Below are positions 53,573 through 62,362 of a stretch of 64,000 nucleotides of DNA, piece after piece. A model generated the notes under the pieces. It searched no databases and had not been told where the DNA came from. It saw only the letters and a program-made list of their open reading frames with translations. This DNA is from Myxococcales bacterium (lineage in GTDB: Bacteria > Myxococcota > UBA727 > VGSZ01), in the NCBI GenBank assembly GCA_023248635.1, contig JAHFED010000007.1, positions 62,001-126,000 on the forward strand, written 5' to 3'. A program made the translations under genes and the position numbers. How positions within the stretch are numbered: the stretch's first letter is position 1; each line of letters begins with the position of its first letter.

Positions 53573-54941
53573 TGCCCAACTTGGCGAGTCGGTAGCGAAA
53601 GGAGCGAAACGAGAGGCTCAAGAGCTCCGCGGCCTTCTTCTTACGGCCATTGGTGCGCACCAGCGCCTTTTCGAGCAGGCGCCGTTCGTAGGCCTCGAGC
53701 ACGGCCTCGAGCTCCAAGCCGTCGGGCGGGATGTCTTCGACGACGACGGCTGCGGCGGGCAGCAAGGATTGGGTGCCGCGCATGGCCGCGGGGAAGGCAT
53801 CGAGATCGACGACGTTCGCCGACGCCAGGGTGATACCGCGCTCGATCACGTTCTCGAGCTCGCGCACGTTGCCGGGCCAGTTCCAGTCCATCAGCACGCG
53901 CAGGGCCCGATCGCTGACAGCGCGCACCGGCGACTGCTGCTGCTCGGCGAACTTCGCGATGAAGGCTTCGACGAGGAGGGGAATGTCTGCGCGCCGCTCG
54001 CGCAAGGCCGGCAGGCGGATCTGAATGACGTTCAAGCGGAAAAAGAGGTCCTCGCGAAAGCGGCCCTTCTCTACCTCGGCCTCGAGGTGCCGGTTGGTGG
54101 CAGCGATGACGCGGCAGTCGACGTCGATGTCGAGGGTGCCGCCGACCCGGCGCACTTTGCGCTCTTGCAACACGCGCAGCAGCTTCACCTGCATGGCCAG
54201 CGGGAGCTCACCGATCTCGTCGAGAAAGACCGTGCCTTTGTCGGCGCGCTCGAAGAGCCCGGGCTTGTCGGCGACGGCGCCGGTAAAGCTCCCTCGGCTG
54301 TGGCCAAAAAGCTCGCTCTCGATCAGGTTCTCGGGGATGGCGCCACAGTTGATGGCGATGATGGCCTCGTTGGTACGGGGCCCTCGAGAGTGGATCGCGC
54401 GGGCGACCAGCTCTTTGCCGGTGCCGCTCTCACCCGTGAGCAAGATGGTCGTGCGCGTCGGCGCCACCTTGTGGATGAGCTCGAAGACCTCTTGCATCTT
54501 TTCCGACGAGCCCAGCAACCGCGCGTTGGCGGCGCGGGCGTCGAGGGTGGCCCGCAGCGCGCGGTTCTCGGTCTGGAGGTGACGACGTTCGAGAGCGCGA
54601 TCGATGAGCACCGTGAGCTCGTCGACCTTGAAGGGCTTGATGATGTAGTCGTAGGCGCCGGCCTTCATGGCAACGATTGCCGTCTCGGTCGTCGCAAAAG
54701 CCGTCATCATCACCAGCTGGGTCGACGGCGCATTCTTGCTGACCCACGAGAGCACATCCATGCCGCTGCCTTTGGGCAGGCGCAGATCCGAGAGCACCAG
54801 ATCGTAAGTCTCGTCCTTCAGGCGAGCGACGGCGTCGACGGCGTCCTTGGCCGAACGCACCTGGTGCCCGCTGCGCTTCAGGAGGATCTCGAGAAACTCG
54901 CGAATCGACGTTTCGTCGTCGACGACCAGAATGCTCGCCAT
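53535..54941 (-). CDS. pilR: Sigma-54-dependent response regulator (PilR-like)
   Basis: The 468-residue protein has a receiver domain (SILVVDDE at 3-10, phosphorylation Asp in LVLSDLRLPKGSG), an AAA+ sigma-54 activator domain with Walker A GESGTGKE, GSFTGA (the PilR variant of GAFTGA) and Walker B GTVFLDEIGE. A C-terminal Fis-type helix-turn-helix (RTNGRKKKAAELLSLSFRS) follows. It lies beside pilS and pil motor genes, so it should activate pilin genes with sigma-54. AGGGAG precedes the ATG at 54941. A degenerate repeat A copy lies between it and pilS. Confidence 0.9.
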   Translation of the reverse strand: MASILVVDDETSIREFLEILLKRSGHQVRSAKDAVDAVARLKDETYDLVLSDLRLPKGSGMDVLSWVSKNAPSTQLVMMTAFATTETAIVAMKAGAYDYIIKPFKVDELTVLIDRALERRHLQTENRALRATLDARAANARLLGSSEKMQEVFELIHKVAPTRTTILLTGESGTGKELVARAIHSRGPRTNEAIIAINCGAIPENLIESELFGHSRGSFTGAVADKPGLFERADKGTVFLDEIGELPLAMQVKLLRVLQERKVRRVGGTLDIDVDCRVIAATNRHLEAEVEKGRFREDLFFRLNVIQIRLPALRERRADIPLLVEAFIAKFAEQQQSPVRAVSDRALRVLMDWNWPGNVRELENVIERGITLASANVVDLDAFPAAMRGTQSLLPAAAVVVEDIPPDGLELEAVLEAYERRLLEKALVRTNGRKKKAAELLSLSFRSFRYRLAKLGISGADDDDGEAS

Positions 54942-54949
54942 GGGCTCCC

Positions 54950-54974
54950 TTCGAAGACGAGCCAGCGTCGTGAA
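54950..54974. repeat. Degenerate palindromic repeat A copy
   Basis: TTCGAAGACGAGCCAGCGTC followed by GTGAA resembles the repeat A hairpin with two arm changes, and is followed by CATCAC as in the CATCCAAGC spacer. It lies in the 69-bp gap between pilS and pilR. Confidence 0.6.
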
Positions 54975-55010
54975 CATCACAACGCCAACTCTTGCGCTCT
55001 GGCACGAACA

Positions 55011-56585
55011 TCAGGCCGCCGCAGATGAGCGGTCAAGGGCGAGGTGAACGCTGAAGCGGGCTCCGCCCAACGGAGACGTACTGACGTTGATGCTGCCCCC
55101 ATTTTGGCGCACCAACTGTTGACACGTCGCCAGTCCGAGGCCGTTGCCGTCGGGCCGGGTCGTGAAGAAGGGCTCGAACACACGATCGCGCAGCTCTTCG
55201 GGAACGCCGGGGCCGTCGTCATCGACGTGGAAGATCACCTCCTCGCCTTCGCTGCGGACGCTGACGTTCACGGTGCCTCCGCGTCCCGCCAGGGCAATGA
55301 CGGCGTCGGCGTTGACCAGCAGGTTCCACAAGACCTGGCGCAGCTGGGCAGGATCGCAGCGGGCGACGACGTCGACGTGTGCCTCGCAACGTCCAAGCTC
55401 GACGCTGACGGCCTTCAAGCCGTTCTTTGCGGTCTGGGTCAGCTCCTCCAGCAAAGCCCGAGAGGGCACGCCCTGCGCGCGGGGCGCCGACGGCCGGGCA
55501 TAGGTCAGAAACTCTTCGACGAGCTTGGAGAGGCGTTCGGCTTCGCGCTGCACGATGCCCAGCATGCGCCCGCCTTCTTCGTCGAGGCGGGGCGCGTCGG
55601 CGCTGAGAAGCTGGAGACAGCCAATCATCGCCGCCAGCGGATTGCGCACCTCGTGGGCCAAACCGGCCGCCAGACGGCCCAGCTCGGCGAGCCGTTCGGC
55701 GTTGGCGACCTCACCCTGCAGCCGCCGCAATTCCGTGAGATCTTGAAACACCACGACGCTGCCGGCGCGCTCCACCCCGACCAGGGGAGCCACGCTGCCG
55801 CCGATGAAGCGAGCACCGCGCCCGGGCACCGCCACCTCGAGCTCGAAGCGATCGTTGGCGGCCACGATCTGCTCCGACAGCACCCCGTAGCGCGCACCCA
55901 GCGGGCGCCCGATCAGATCCCGAGCCCCCAGAATCTCACCGCCGGCGCCGTTGACGTAGGCGACACAGCCGTTTTCGTCGATGCTCATCACGCCCGACGG
56001 CAGGCTGCCCAGTACGTCGGCGTAGAGCTGCTCGAGGCGTTCGATCTCGGCGTGGGCGTCTTCGAGACGCTCTGAAGCGCGGCTCAGCTGCGTGGTCAGA
56101 TAACCACCCAGGACCGCGACCAGGAAGAAGGACGCCCCGTTGGTGAGAAACGAGGGCACCAACTCCTCGAGCGGTGCATGACCCAAGACCGGAATGAGGT
56201 GCGCGGCCTGCAGCCCGAGCACGAGGGCGTACATGCTCGTCGACACCATGGCGATCACCATGGCCCCCGAACGCGAGAGCACGATGGCCGCGTTCAACAC
56301 CGCGAGCGAATAGAGGAAGACAAAAATACTCTCGACGCCGCCGGTCAGCACGACCAAGAAGCTGCTGACGACGGCGTCGGCGCACAGCTGCAGGTAGGCG
56401 ACGGCGACGACGTGGCGGTTGCGAAAGCGCCAGATCCACAAGGCACCGGCGAGGATCGTCGTGTAGCTCAACCCGGCGATGGCGTAGAGCAGCACAGCCG
56501 CCCGCGCGAACAGCACCTCCTCGGTGGTGGCCTTCACCGCCATCGCCGTTCCCAACAGGAGGGTGACGACGATGGCGCGAAACAC
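55011..56585 (-). CDS. pilS: Sensor histidine kinase (PilS-like)
   Basis: The 524-residue protein has about six N-terminal membrane segments (1-160), a PAS-like domain (195-290), the phosphoacceptor motif LAHEVRNPLAAMIGCLQLL near 314 and the ATPase motifs VLWNLLVNADAVI, DDDGPGVPEE and GNGLGLATCQQLV. It would phosphorylate PilR. The first possible start in frame is a GTG at 56585, but the frame upstream is open and encodes IRVRLTWLLVFR, which looks like the proper start of the first membrane segment. The true start may therefore be a rarer codon. It lies 148 bp after the pilC stop. Confidence 0.87.
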   Translation of the reverse strand: MFRAIVVTLLLGTAMAVKATTEEVLFARAAVLLYAIAGLSYTTILAGALWIWRFRNRHVVAVAYLQLCADAVVSSFLVVLTGGVESIFVFLYSLAVLNAAIVLSRSGAMVIAMVSTSMYALVLGLQAAHLIPVLGHAPLEELVPSFLTNGASFFLVAVLGGYLTTQLSRASERLEDAHAEIERLEQLYADVLGSLPSGVMSIDENGCVAYVNGAGGEILGARDLIGRPLGARYGVLSEQIVAANDRFELEVAVPGRGARFIGGSVAPLVGVERAGSVVVFQDLTELRRLQGEVANAERLAELGRLAAGLAHEVRNPLAAMIGCLQLLSADAPRLDEEGGRMLGIVQREAERLSKLVEEFLTYARPSAPRAQGVPSRALLEELTQTAKNGLKAVSVELGRCEAHVDVVARCDPAQLRQVLWNLLVNADAVIALAGRGGTVNVSVRSEGEEVIFHVDDDGPGVPEELRDRVFEPFFTTRPDGNGLGLATCQQLVRQNGGSINVSTSPLGGARFSVHLALDRSSAAA

Positions 56586-56733
56586 CAGCAGCCACGTCAG
56601 CCGAACGCGGATGCCGTCTTCACGCGAGGGCGGTCCAGCCGCGTTGCCGGTCCTGGTGAGCGACCGCGAAGGCGCTCGTTCTACCGGGGCATCGCGCCAA
56701 TTCAGACGACGCCCCTTTCCCCTTCGAGTCGGC

Positions 56734-57939
56734 TCAGTTGATGGAGCCGGCGATGGTGAAGATGGGCAGGTACATGGCGATCAGGAAGCCGCCGAGCACG
56801 ACGGCCAAGAACACCATGATGATGGGCTCCAGCAACGAGGTCAGGCCGGCGACGGCGGCGTCGACTTCGTCTTCGTAAAAGTCGGCGATCTTGTTCAGCA
56901 TGGTATCGAGGGCGCCGGCGCTCTCGCCGATGGACACCATCTGGCACACCATCGAAGGGAAGAGCTTGGTGTCGGCGAGGGGCTCCGACAGTGTCTTGCC
57001 TTCGGAGACGCGGCGGCGGGCGAAGTTGATGCCTTCGGAGATGATGATGTTGCCGGACGCACGAGCGACGATGTCGAGGGCGTCGAGGATGGGCACACCC
57101 GAGCTCAACATGGTGCCCATGGTGCGGGTGAAGCGGGCCGTCGCCGTCTTGCGAATCAGCGGCCCGAAGATCGGCATGTTCAGAAAGAGCTTGTCGGTCA
57201 TCCGCCGGCCTTTGGGATGGTTGCGGATGGCGCGGGCGACGAAGAAGATCACCGTCGGCGTAATCGGGAACATGTACCAGTGGCCCACCGACCAGTTCGA
57301 GATGTCGATGACGATCTGGGTGGGCACCGGTAGGGTGCCGCCGAAGTCGGCGAACATCTTTTCGAACACGGGAATCACAAAGAGCAGCAGCACAGCAACG
57401 GCGCCGACGGCCACGGACATGACGGCGGCGGGATAAAAAAGCGCGCCCTTGATCTGTTTGGTGAGCTTCACCGATTTCTCGGTCTGCATCGCGATGCGGC
57501 TCATGATCGTATCGAGAATACCGCCCGTCTCGCCGGCGGCGACGAGGTTGACCACCAGGGGGTCGAAGACCTTGGGGTGCTTGGACAACGCATCGGCGAA
57601 GGTCTTGCCGGATTCGACGTCGATCTTGATTTGGCCGAGGACCTTTTTGAACCAGATGTTCTCTTGCTGGTTGTGCAAGATGTCGAGGCACTGCACCAGG
57701 GGCAAGCCGGCGTCGATCATCGTCGAGAACTGCCGCGTGAAAATCATCAGGTCGCGGGCGGCGACGCCGGAGCTGCCGGGCAGCTTGAAGTGCAACTCGG
57801 CGGGCTTCTTCTTCACTTTCTGAGGCGTGAGCTGCTGGGCGCGCAGGCGCTGCTCGACGGCATCTTTGGTGGCGGCGTCCATTTCGCCGTTGCGCACCTC
57901 GCCGTTCTTCGATTTCGCGGTCCAGATGAAGACGGGCAT
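56734..57939 (-). CDS. pilC: Type IV pilus inner-membrane platform protein PilC
   Basis: The 401-residue protein has the PilC/GspF double T2SSF domain structure. It begins FIWTAKSKNGEVRNGEM, has FTRQFSTMIDAGLPLVQCL near 68 and AAGETGGILDTIMSRIA near 132. The second copy has FTRTMGTMLSSGVPILDAL near 272 and SIGESAGALDTMLNKIA near 330, with three membrane segments and a final one near 375. It is the platform for pilus assembly and retraction. It is followed by pilS and preceded by pilT. Confidence 0.93.
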   Translation of the reverse strand: MPVFIWTAKSKNGEVRNGEMDAATKDAVEQRLRAQQLTPQKVKKKPAELHFKLPGSSGVAARDLMIFTRQFSTMIDAGLPLVQCLDILHNQQENIWFKKVLGQIKIDVESGKTFADALSKHPKVFDPLVVNLVAAGETGGILDTIMSRIAMQTEKSVKLTKQIKGALFYPAAVMSVAVGAVAVLLLFVIPVFEKMFADFGGTLPVPTQIVIDISNWSVGHWYMFPITPTVIFFVARAIRNHPKGRRMTDKLFLNMPIFGPLIRKTATARFTRTMGTMLSSGVPILDALDIVARASGNIIISEGINFARRRVSEGKTLSEPLADTKLFPSMVCQMVSIGESAGALDTMLNKIADFYEDEVDAAVAGLTSLLEPIIMVFLAVVLGGFLIAMYLPIFTIAGSIN

Positions 57940-58121
57940 CGCGTGGCCTCCAGGTGCGCTCCGCTGGCGAAGCGCTCAGAACAGTAGCAGCGGGTGCAGC
58001 GACGGAACAAATCGAGGTCTCTTGTGCCTCGCGACGTCGACAGCGCTTCTCATCGACGCCGACGCGGGCCGTCTCAGCGCAGCGAGGCTGCGCCACGGAT
58101 CCGGCTCCGGCTCGACCCGCG

Positions 58122-59282
58122 TCAGGAGCCTGGCTTTGCCCGCGTCGACGGCGCTGGTCCGCTGCCCGGGGGACCAGCGACCGAGATGCCGGCATTCACG
58201 AGCATGGTGCGGAATTCTTCGAGCTCGGAGCAGCGACCCATGGCTTCGTCGACGGAGATCAGCCGTTTTTGCACCAGCGCGATCAAACTCTGGTTGAGCG
58301 TGAGCATGCCGAAGCGGGTCTGGCCGACCTGCATCTGCGAGTAGATCTGGTGGATCTTGTCTTCGCGGATCAGGTTTCGGATGGCGACGTTGGGCACCAT
58401 GATCTCCAGCGCGACGACGCGGCCGGACCCCCCCAACTTCGGGATGAGCTGTTGGCTCAGCACGCCTTCGAGCACGAAGCTCAAGTTGGCGCGAATCTGT
58501 GACTGCTGGTACGGCGGAAACACATCAATGATACGGTTGATCGTTTGGACAGCACCGTTGGTGTGGAGAGTCGCAAAGGCCAGATGGCCGGTTTCAGCGA
58601 TCACCAAGGCGGCTTCGATGGTCTCGAGATCCCGCATCTCGCCAATCAAGACGACGTCGGGGTCTTGACGGAGAACGTACTTGAGCGCTTTCTTGAAGTT
58701 ATCGGTGTCAGCACCCACCTCACGCTGGTTCACCACCGAACCTTTGTGTGGATGCAGGTATTCAATCGGGTCTTCGATGGTCAAAATATGATAATGACCT
58801 TCGGTGTTCACTTTGTCGATGATGCTGGCCAACGTCGTCGACTTGCCGGAACCGGTGGGGCCCGTCACCAGCACCAGGCCGCGGGGACGGTTGGCGATCT
58901 CGTTGATGATCGGCGGCAGTCCAAGCTCTTGAAAGCTCAAGATCTTGAAGGGAATGGTGCGAAAGGCGGCGGCGACGGCGCCTCGCTGCATGAAGAGATT
59001 GGCGCGAAAGCGGGCCAGCGACTTCACACCAAAGGAGAGGTCGAGCTCGTTTTCTTCTTCGAACTTGTGCTTCTGCGCGTCGGTGAGGATCGAATAGCAG
59101 AGCTGCTTGGTGTCGACGGGCGACAGGGGCGGCACGCGCAGGGGCACCAGCTCGCCGTCGATGCGCAGCTGGGGCGGCGTGCCGGTGGTGATGTGGAGAT
59201 CGGAAGCCCCCTTTTCGATCATCGCCTTCAAGAGCTGGTGAAGATTGACCGGGGGACCTTGGGACTGCGGCTGCTGGCTCAT
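58122..59282 (-). CDS. pilT: Type IV pilus retraction ATPase PilT
   Basis: The 386-residue ATPase has Walker A GPTGSGKST near 144, the Asp box DPIEYLHPHKG near 175, Walker B VVLIGEMRDLETIE near 210 and the His box ATLHTNGAVQTINRI near 237. AIRNLIREDKIHQIYSQMQ near 315 is the AIRNLIRE motif specific to PilT. It powers pilus retraction. Bases about 58480-58800 are less GC-rich than the rest of the gene. The C-terminal 20 residues are Pro/Gly/Ser rich. Confidence 0.94.
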   Translation of the reverse strand: MSQQPQSQGPPVNLHQLLKAMIEKGASDLHITTGTPPQLRIDGELVPLRVPPLSPVDTKQLCYSILTDAQKHKFEEENELDLSFGVKSLARFRANLFMQRGAVAAAFRTIPFKILSFQELGLPPIINEIANRPRGLVLVTGPTGSGKSTTLASIIDKVNTEGHYHILTIEDPIEYLHPHKGSVVNQREVGADTDNFKKALKYVLRQDPDVVLIGEMRDLETIEAALVIAETGHLAFATLHTNGAVQTINRIIDVFPPYQQSQIRANLSFVLEGVLSQQLIPKLGGSGRVVALEIMVPNVAIRNLIREDKIHQIYSQMQVGQTRFGMLTLNQSLIALVQKRLISVDEAMGRCSELEEFRTMLVNAGISVAGPPGSGPAPSTRAKPGS

Positions 59283-59711
59283 GCTGGGAGGCTTCCTGTG
59301 CAGTGCATCGAAGTGGGAGCGCGAGCCAAGCGAGGCAAAGACTTCGATGGACCGTCTTCACGCGAGCGAAGCGAGGCGAAACCCCGGCCCGAGCTCGTCT
59401 GATTGTCTTCACGCGAGCGAAGCGAGGCGAAACCCCGGCCCGAGCTCGTCTGATTGTCTTCACGCGAGCGAAGCGAGGCGAAACCCCGGCCGCCTGCAAG
59501 GCACAAAATGGTCCCAAAGCGGACGACCCAGCCGGCGCAGCCGGCAAAGTCGTTCGGTTTGGGGCTAGCAGGCTGCTGAAAAACGAAGTTTTGAGGCAGA
59601 CGCGTCCTTGGGAGGGAGGCTCGTCGAGGCTTCGCCTCGACGAGGGAGGGTCTGGGACAGACCCTCCGGAAGTACCGCAGGGTGCGAAAAACGGAGTTTT
59701 TCCGCACCCTG
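59283..59711. other. Intergenic region between pilB and pilT, filled with repeats
   Basis: This 429-bp gap holds a 51-bp tandem repeat (59354-59491), a GCCGGC palindrome near 59530, and the mosaic hairpin element ending at the pilB stop. Frames open across it encode repeat translations such as RAKRGETPA. No gene is supported. The pilT promoter, if separate from that of pilB, would lie here. Confidence 0.65.
59354..59491. repeat. 51-bp tandem repeat, about 2.7 copies
   Basis: Copies begin at 59354, 59405 and 59456 with the start GTCTTCACGCGAGCGAAGCG and an exact 51-bp period; the third is cut at GGCC (59491). A worn further copy may precede them near 59320. The period is a multiple of 3, which explains the open frames through it. 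Confidence 0.9.
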
Positions 59712-59714
59712 CTA
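59566..59714. repeat. Mosaic hairpin element C, copy 2
   Basis: Blocks in order are TAGCAGGCTGC with a GAAAAACG/GTTTT hairpin, a hairpin with 11-bp arms CTCGTCGAGGC (59620-59644), a hairpin with 10-bp arms GGAGGGTCTG (59645-59667) and a terminal hairpin (59677-59712). The first two blocks match 40677-40790 and the third resembles 23658-23678. It ends exactly at the pilB stop codon. Confidence 0.8.
59677..59712 (-). terminator. Candidate terminator hairpin of pilB
   Basis: Perfect 10-bp arms GCAGGGTGCG and CGCACCCTGC enclose a further AAAAAC/GTTTTT stem with a GGA loop and one bulged base. The hairpin begins at the pilB stop codon (TAG at 59714-59712). The T-rich tract is inside the stem, so it is not a textbook terminator. 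Confidence 0.5.
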
Positions 59715-61439
59715 GAGCTCGTCGTTGGCAGTGCCACCGGTGACCTCGTCGATGGGGCAGGTGCCCGCCATGAAGTGGGCGACGGCGCTCATGCGCAGCG
59801 TGCGGAAACCGAGCTTGATGGCTTCGGCCTTGATTTCGCCCGTCGAGGCGCCGTTGAGGATCAGCTCGCGCAGCGGATCGCTCATCTTCAGCACTTCGTA
59901 GAAGGCGACGCGGCCCTTGCAGCCCGTGCCGCTGCAGATCTCACAACCCGCGCCCTTCATCGGCTGGAACTTGCCGATCATGTCCTTGGGCACTTGGGCC
60001 GTCAGCAACGCCTCTTTGGGGATGTCCGCGGGGGTCTTGCAGTTCTTGCAAATGCGGCGACCCAGACGTTGGGCGACGATGACGTTGACGGCGGCGGTGA
60101 CCAGAAAGGGCTCGATGCCCATGTTGAGCAAGCGCGTGATGGTCGCTGGCGCATCATTGGTGTGCAGTGTGGTCAGCACCATGTGGCCCGTGAGTGCGGC
60201 CTTGACGGCGATCTCGGCGGTTTCGAAGTCGCGCACCTCACCGACCATGATGGTGTCGGGGTCTTGGCGCAAAAACGAGCGTAGGGCCGCGGCGAAGTTG
60301 AGGCCGATGTCTTCGTGCATCTGCACTTGGTTGATGCCGGCGAAGTTGAATTCGACGGGATCTTCGGCGGTGCAGATGTTGACGTCGTGGGTGTTCAGCG
60401 AGGACAGCGCCGAATAGAGCGTCGTCGTCTTGCCCGAGCCCGTGGGTCCGGTGACGATGCACATGCCGAAGGGCTTTTCGATGCCGTCTTTCCAGACCGC
60501 GATCTGGTCGTCGGCGAGACCCAGCTTGGTCATGTCGAGCTGCAGGTTGGCCTTGTCGAGCAGCCGCATGACGATCTTCTCGCCGAAGAGCATCGGACAC
60601 ACCGACACGCGGTAGTCCATCTCTTTGCCGCCGCCGATGCGCAGCTTGATGCGTCCGTCTTGGGGCAGCCGGCGTTCGGCGATGTCGAGGTCGGCCATGA
60701 TCTTCAAGCGCGACGAGATGGCGTTCTTCAGCTTGAGGGGAGGGCGCATGACCTCGTGCAACACGCCGTCGATGCGGTAGCGCACCCGCATCTCCTTCTC
60801 GTAGGGCTCGATGTGGATGTCCGACGCGCCCTTCTTGATGGCGTCGACGAGGATGAGGTTGACCAGCTTGACGACGGGGGCGTCTTCGGCGGACTTCTCG
60901 AGGTCGACGATGTTGGACTCGGCCTCGCGCTCGGCGACGTCGACGTCTTCGTCGAAGTCGTTCATCAGCTCGTCGATGTTGACGCCGCCCAGGATGTCGG
61001 CGTTGCCGCCGCCGGCGTTGACGTAGTACTTTTCGATCGCCGCTTGAATCGAGGCTTCAGCGGATACGACGACTTCGATGTTGTAACCAGTCAAGAACTT
61101 GATGTCGTCGATGGCGAAGATGTTCGATGGATCGCTCATGGCGACGATCAGCGAGCCGCCAGCGCGGTTGACGGGCACAACCTGGTGCTTCTGCGCTACC
61201 TCTTTTGGAATCAACTTGATGATGTCGGTATCGATCTCGAACTCAGCAAGATTGATCGCTGGAACGCCGTACTGCCGCGAGAGGAATTCGGTGAGCTGGC
61301 TCTCTTCGATGTAGCCGAGCTTGGTGAGGTGGAAGCCCAGCTTGCCGCCGTTGACCTTCTGGGCGTCCTGCGCCTTCTGCAATTGCTGCAGCGAAATCAA
61401 ATTCTCGCGGACGAGCAGCTCACCGAGGCGGGCGGGCAT
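59712..61439 (-). CDS. pilB: Type IV pilus assembly ATPase PilB
   Basis: The 575-residue protein has an N-terminal MshEN domain (1-150, RLGELLVRENLISLQQLQKA), a linker, then the GspE/PilB ATPase domain with VRYRIDGVLHEV, Walker A GPTGSGKTT near 338, Asp box TAEDPVEFNFAG, Walker B TIMVGEVRDFETAE and His box TTLHTNDAPATITRLL. Two CxxC pairs (CKNC and CEIC) near 480-520 form the zinc site. It powers pilus extension. It heads the pilB-pilT-pilC-pilS-pilR block. No pilA is found in the window. Confidence 0.94.
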   Translation of the reverse strand: MPARLGELLVRENLISLQQLQKAQDAQKVNGGKLGFHLTKLGYIEESQLTEFLSRQYGVPAINLAEFEIDTDIIKLIPKEVAQKHQVVPVNRAGGSLIVAMSDPSNIFAIDDIKFLTGYNIEVVVSAEASIQAAIEKYYVNAGGGNADILGGVNIDELMNDFDEDVDVAEREAESNIVDLEKSAEDAPVVKLVNLILVDAIKKGASDIHIEPYEKEMRVRYRIDGVLHEVMRPPLKLKNAISSRLKIMADLDIAERRLPQDGRIKLRIGGGKEMDYRVSVCPMLFGEKIVMRLLDKANLQLDMTKLGLADDQIAVWKDGIEKPFGMCIVTGPTGSGKTTTLYSALSSLNTHDVNICTAEDPVEFNFAGINQVQMHEDIGLNFAAALRSFLRQDPDTIMVGEVRDFETAEIAVKAALTGHMVLTTLHTNDAPATITRLLNMGIEPFLVTAAVNVIVAQRLGRRICKNCKTPADIPKEALLTAQVPKDMIGKFQPMKGAGCEICSGTGCKGRVAFYEVLKMSDPLRELILNGASTGEIKAEAIKLGFRTLRMSAVAHFMAGTCPIDEVTGGTANDEL

Positions 61440-61510
61440 GAGGACTCCTGTGACCGGGGTGCCGCAGGCACATTAGCCAGCTTGGCCGCCGGGAAGCGAG
61501 AACGGGACAG

Positions 61511-62362
61511 TCAGCGACGGCGCAGCCATGCCGACAACGTCGATGACATGGCCCGGCGCTGCTCCTCGCGCAGGGGGCTCCCCTGAAACAAGGCCAGGGC
61601 GGCTTCGGCCTGCGCGAGCAACATCGACGAGCCGTCGGCGTACAAGGCGCGCCGCGACAGGGCGGCATTGCGGGTCGGCGTTGCCCGCGCTCCGTAGCGC
61701 AGCTCGTGCACCGCTCCACCCGGCGCCAAAGCCAGATCCAGGCAAGAGCCCAGGGCCTCTCCCTCGAGACCGCTGGCGGCGACGACGACCAGGGGGCACT
61801 TCTGGGGCCGCGCGCCAGCACCAGACGCAGGTCCGTTTTCGCCCGGGTCGGCGACGGCCGCGTCGAGGCCGCAGGTGGCGGCGAGGGCAACCAGAGCGCC
61901 CGCCTGCTCGCGCCGACGAACGTGAACGACGACGCCGCTGGCCCCAGCCTCGGCGGCGGCGACGACGACGGCCCGGGCCGCTCCCCCCCCTCCCACGACG
62001 GCGATGGGCCGCCCTTCGACGATGAAACCTGCCCGGTGCCAGGCCACCAACAGGCCATGAATGTCGGTGCAGGCAGCCAAGAGGGCGGTGCCGCCGTCGT
62101 CGTAGACCACGGTGTTCACGGCTCCGGCCTTGCGCGCGGGCTCGTCGAGGACGGTGGCGTAGCGGCGCGCGGCTGCGATCTTGAAGGGAGCGGTGACGTT
62201 GATGCCCCGGCACTCCCGTTGCGCAGCAGCGAAGGCGCGCTCAGCGTCGTCGTCGACGTGCAGGGAGTAGCGATCGTCGCCCAGGGCGGCGTTGTGCAGC
62301 ACTGGCGACGGGCTGTCGCGGATGCCCTCGCCGCCCACCAACCACAGCGCCCGCCGACCCAT
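61511..62362 (-). CDS. aroE: Shikimate dehydrogenase-like protein (AroE)
   Basis: The 283-residue protein has the shikimate-binding SPSPVLHNAAL near 17, NVTAPFK near 55 (catalytic Lys), AGAVNTVVY near 80 and the NADP-binding VVGGGGAARAVVVAAAEAG near 122. It reduces 3-dehydroshikimate in aromatic amino-acid synthesis. The C terminus is close to family length. The ATG directly follows the ribF stop with no gap (TGAATG), so the two are co-transcribed. The sugar-binding segment is slightly divergent, so a quinate/shikimate paralogue is possible. Confidence 0.85.
   Translation of the reverse strand: MGRRALWLVGGEGIRDSPSPVLHNAALGDDRYSLHVDDDAERAFAAAQRECRGINVTAPFKIAAARRYATVLDEPARKAGAVNTVVYDDGGTALLAACTDIHGLLVAWHRAGFIVEGRPIAVVGGGGAARAVVVAAAEAGASGVVVHVRRREQAGALVALAATCGLDAAVADPGENGPASGAGARPQKCPLVVVAASGLEGEALGSCLDLALAPGGAVHELRYGARATPTRNAALSRRALYADGSSMLLAQAEAALALFQGSPLREEQRRAMSSTLSAWLRRR

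Noticed and set aside
59303-59743. Plus-strand frame with 17-residue repeats (TRAKRGETPA)
   Set aside because: The repetition simply reflects the 51-bp non-coding tandem repeat; no ribosome site or homology.
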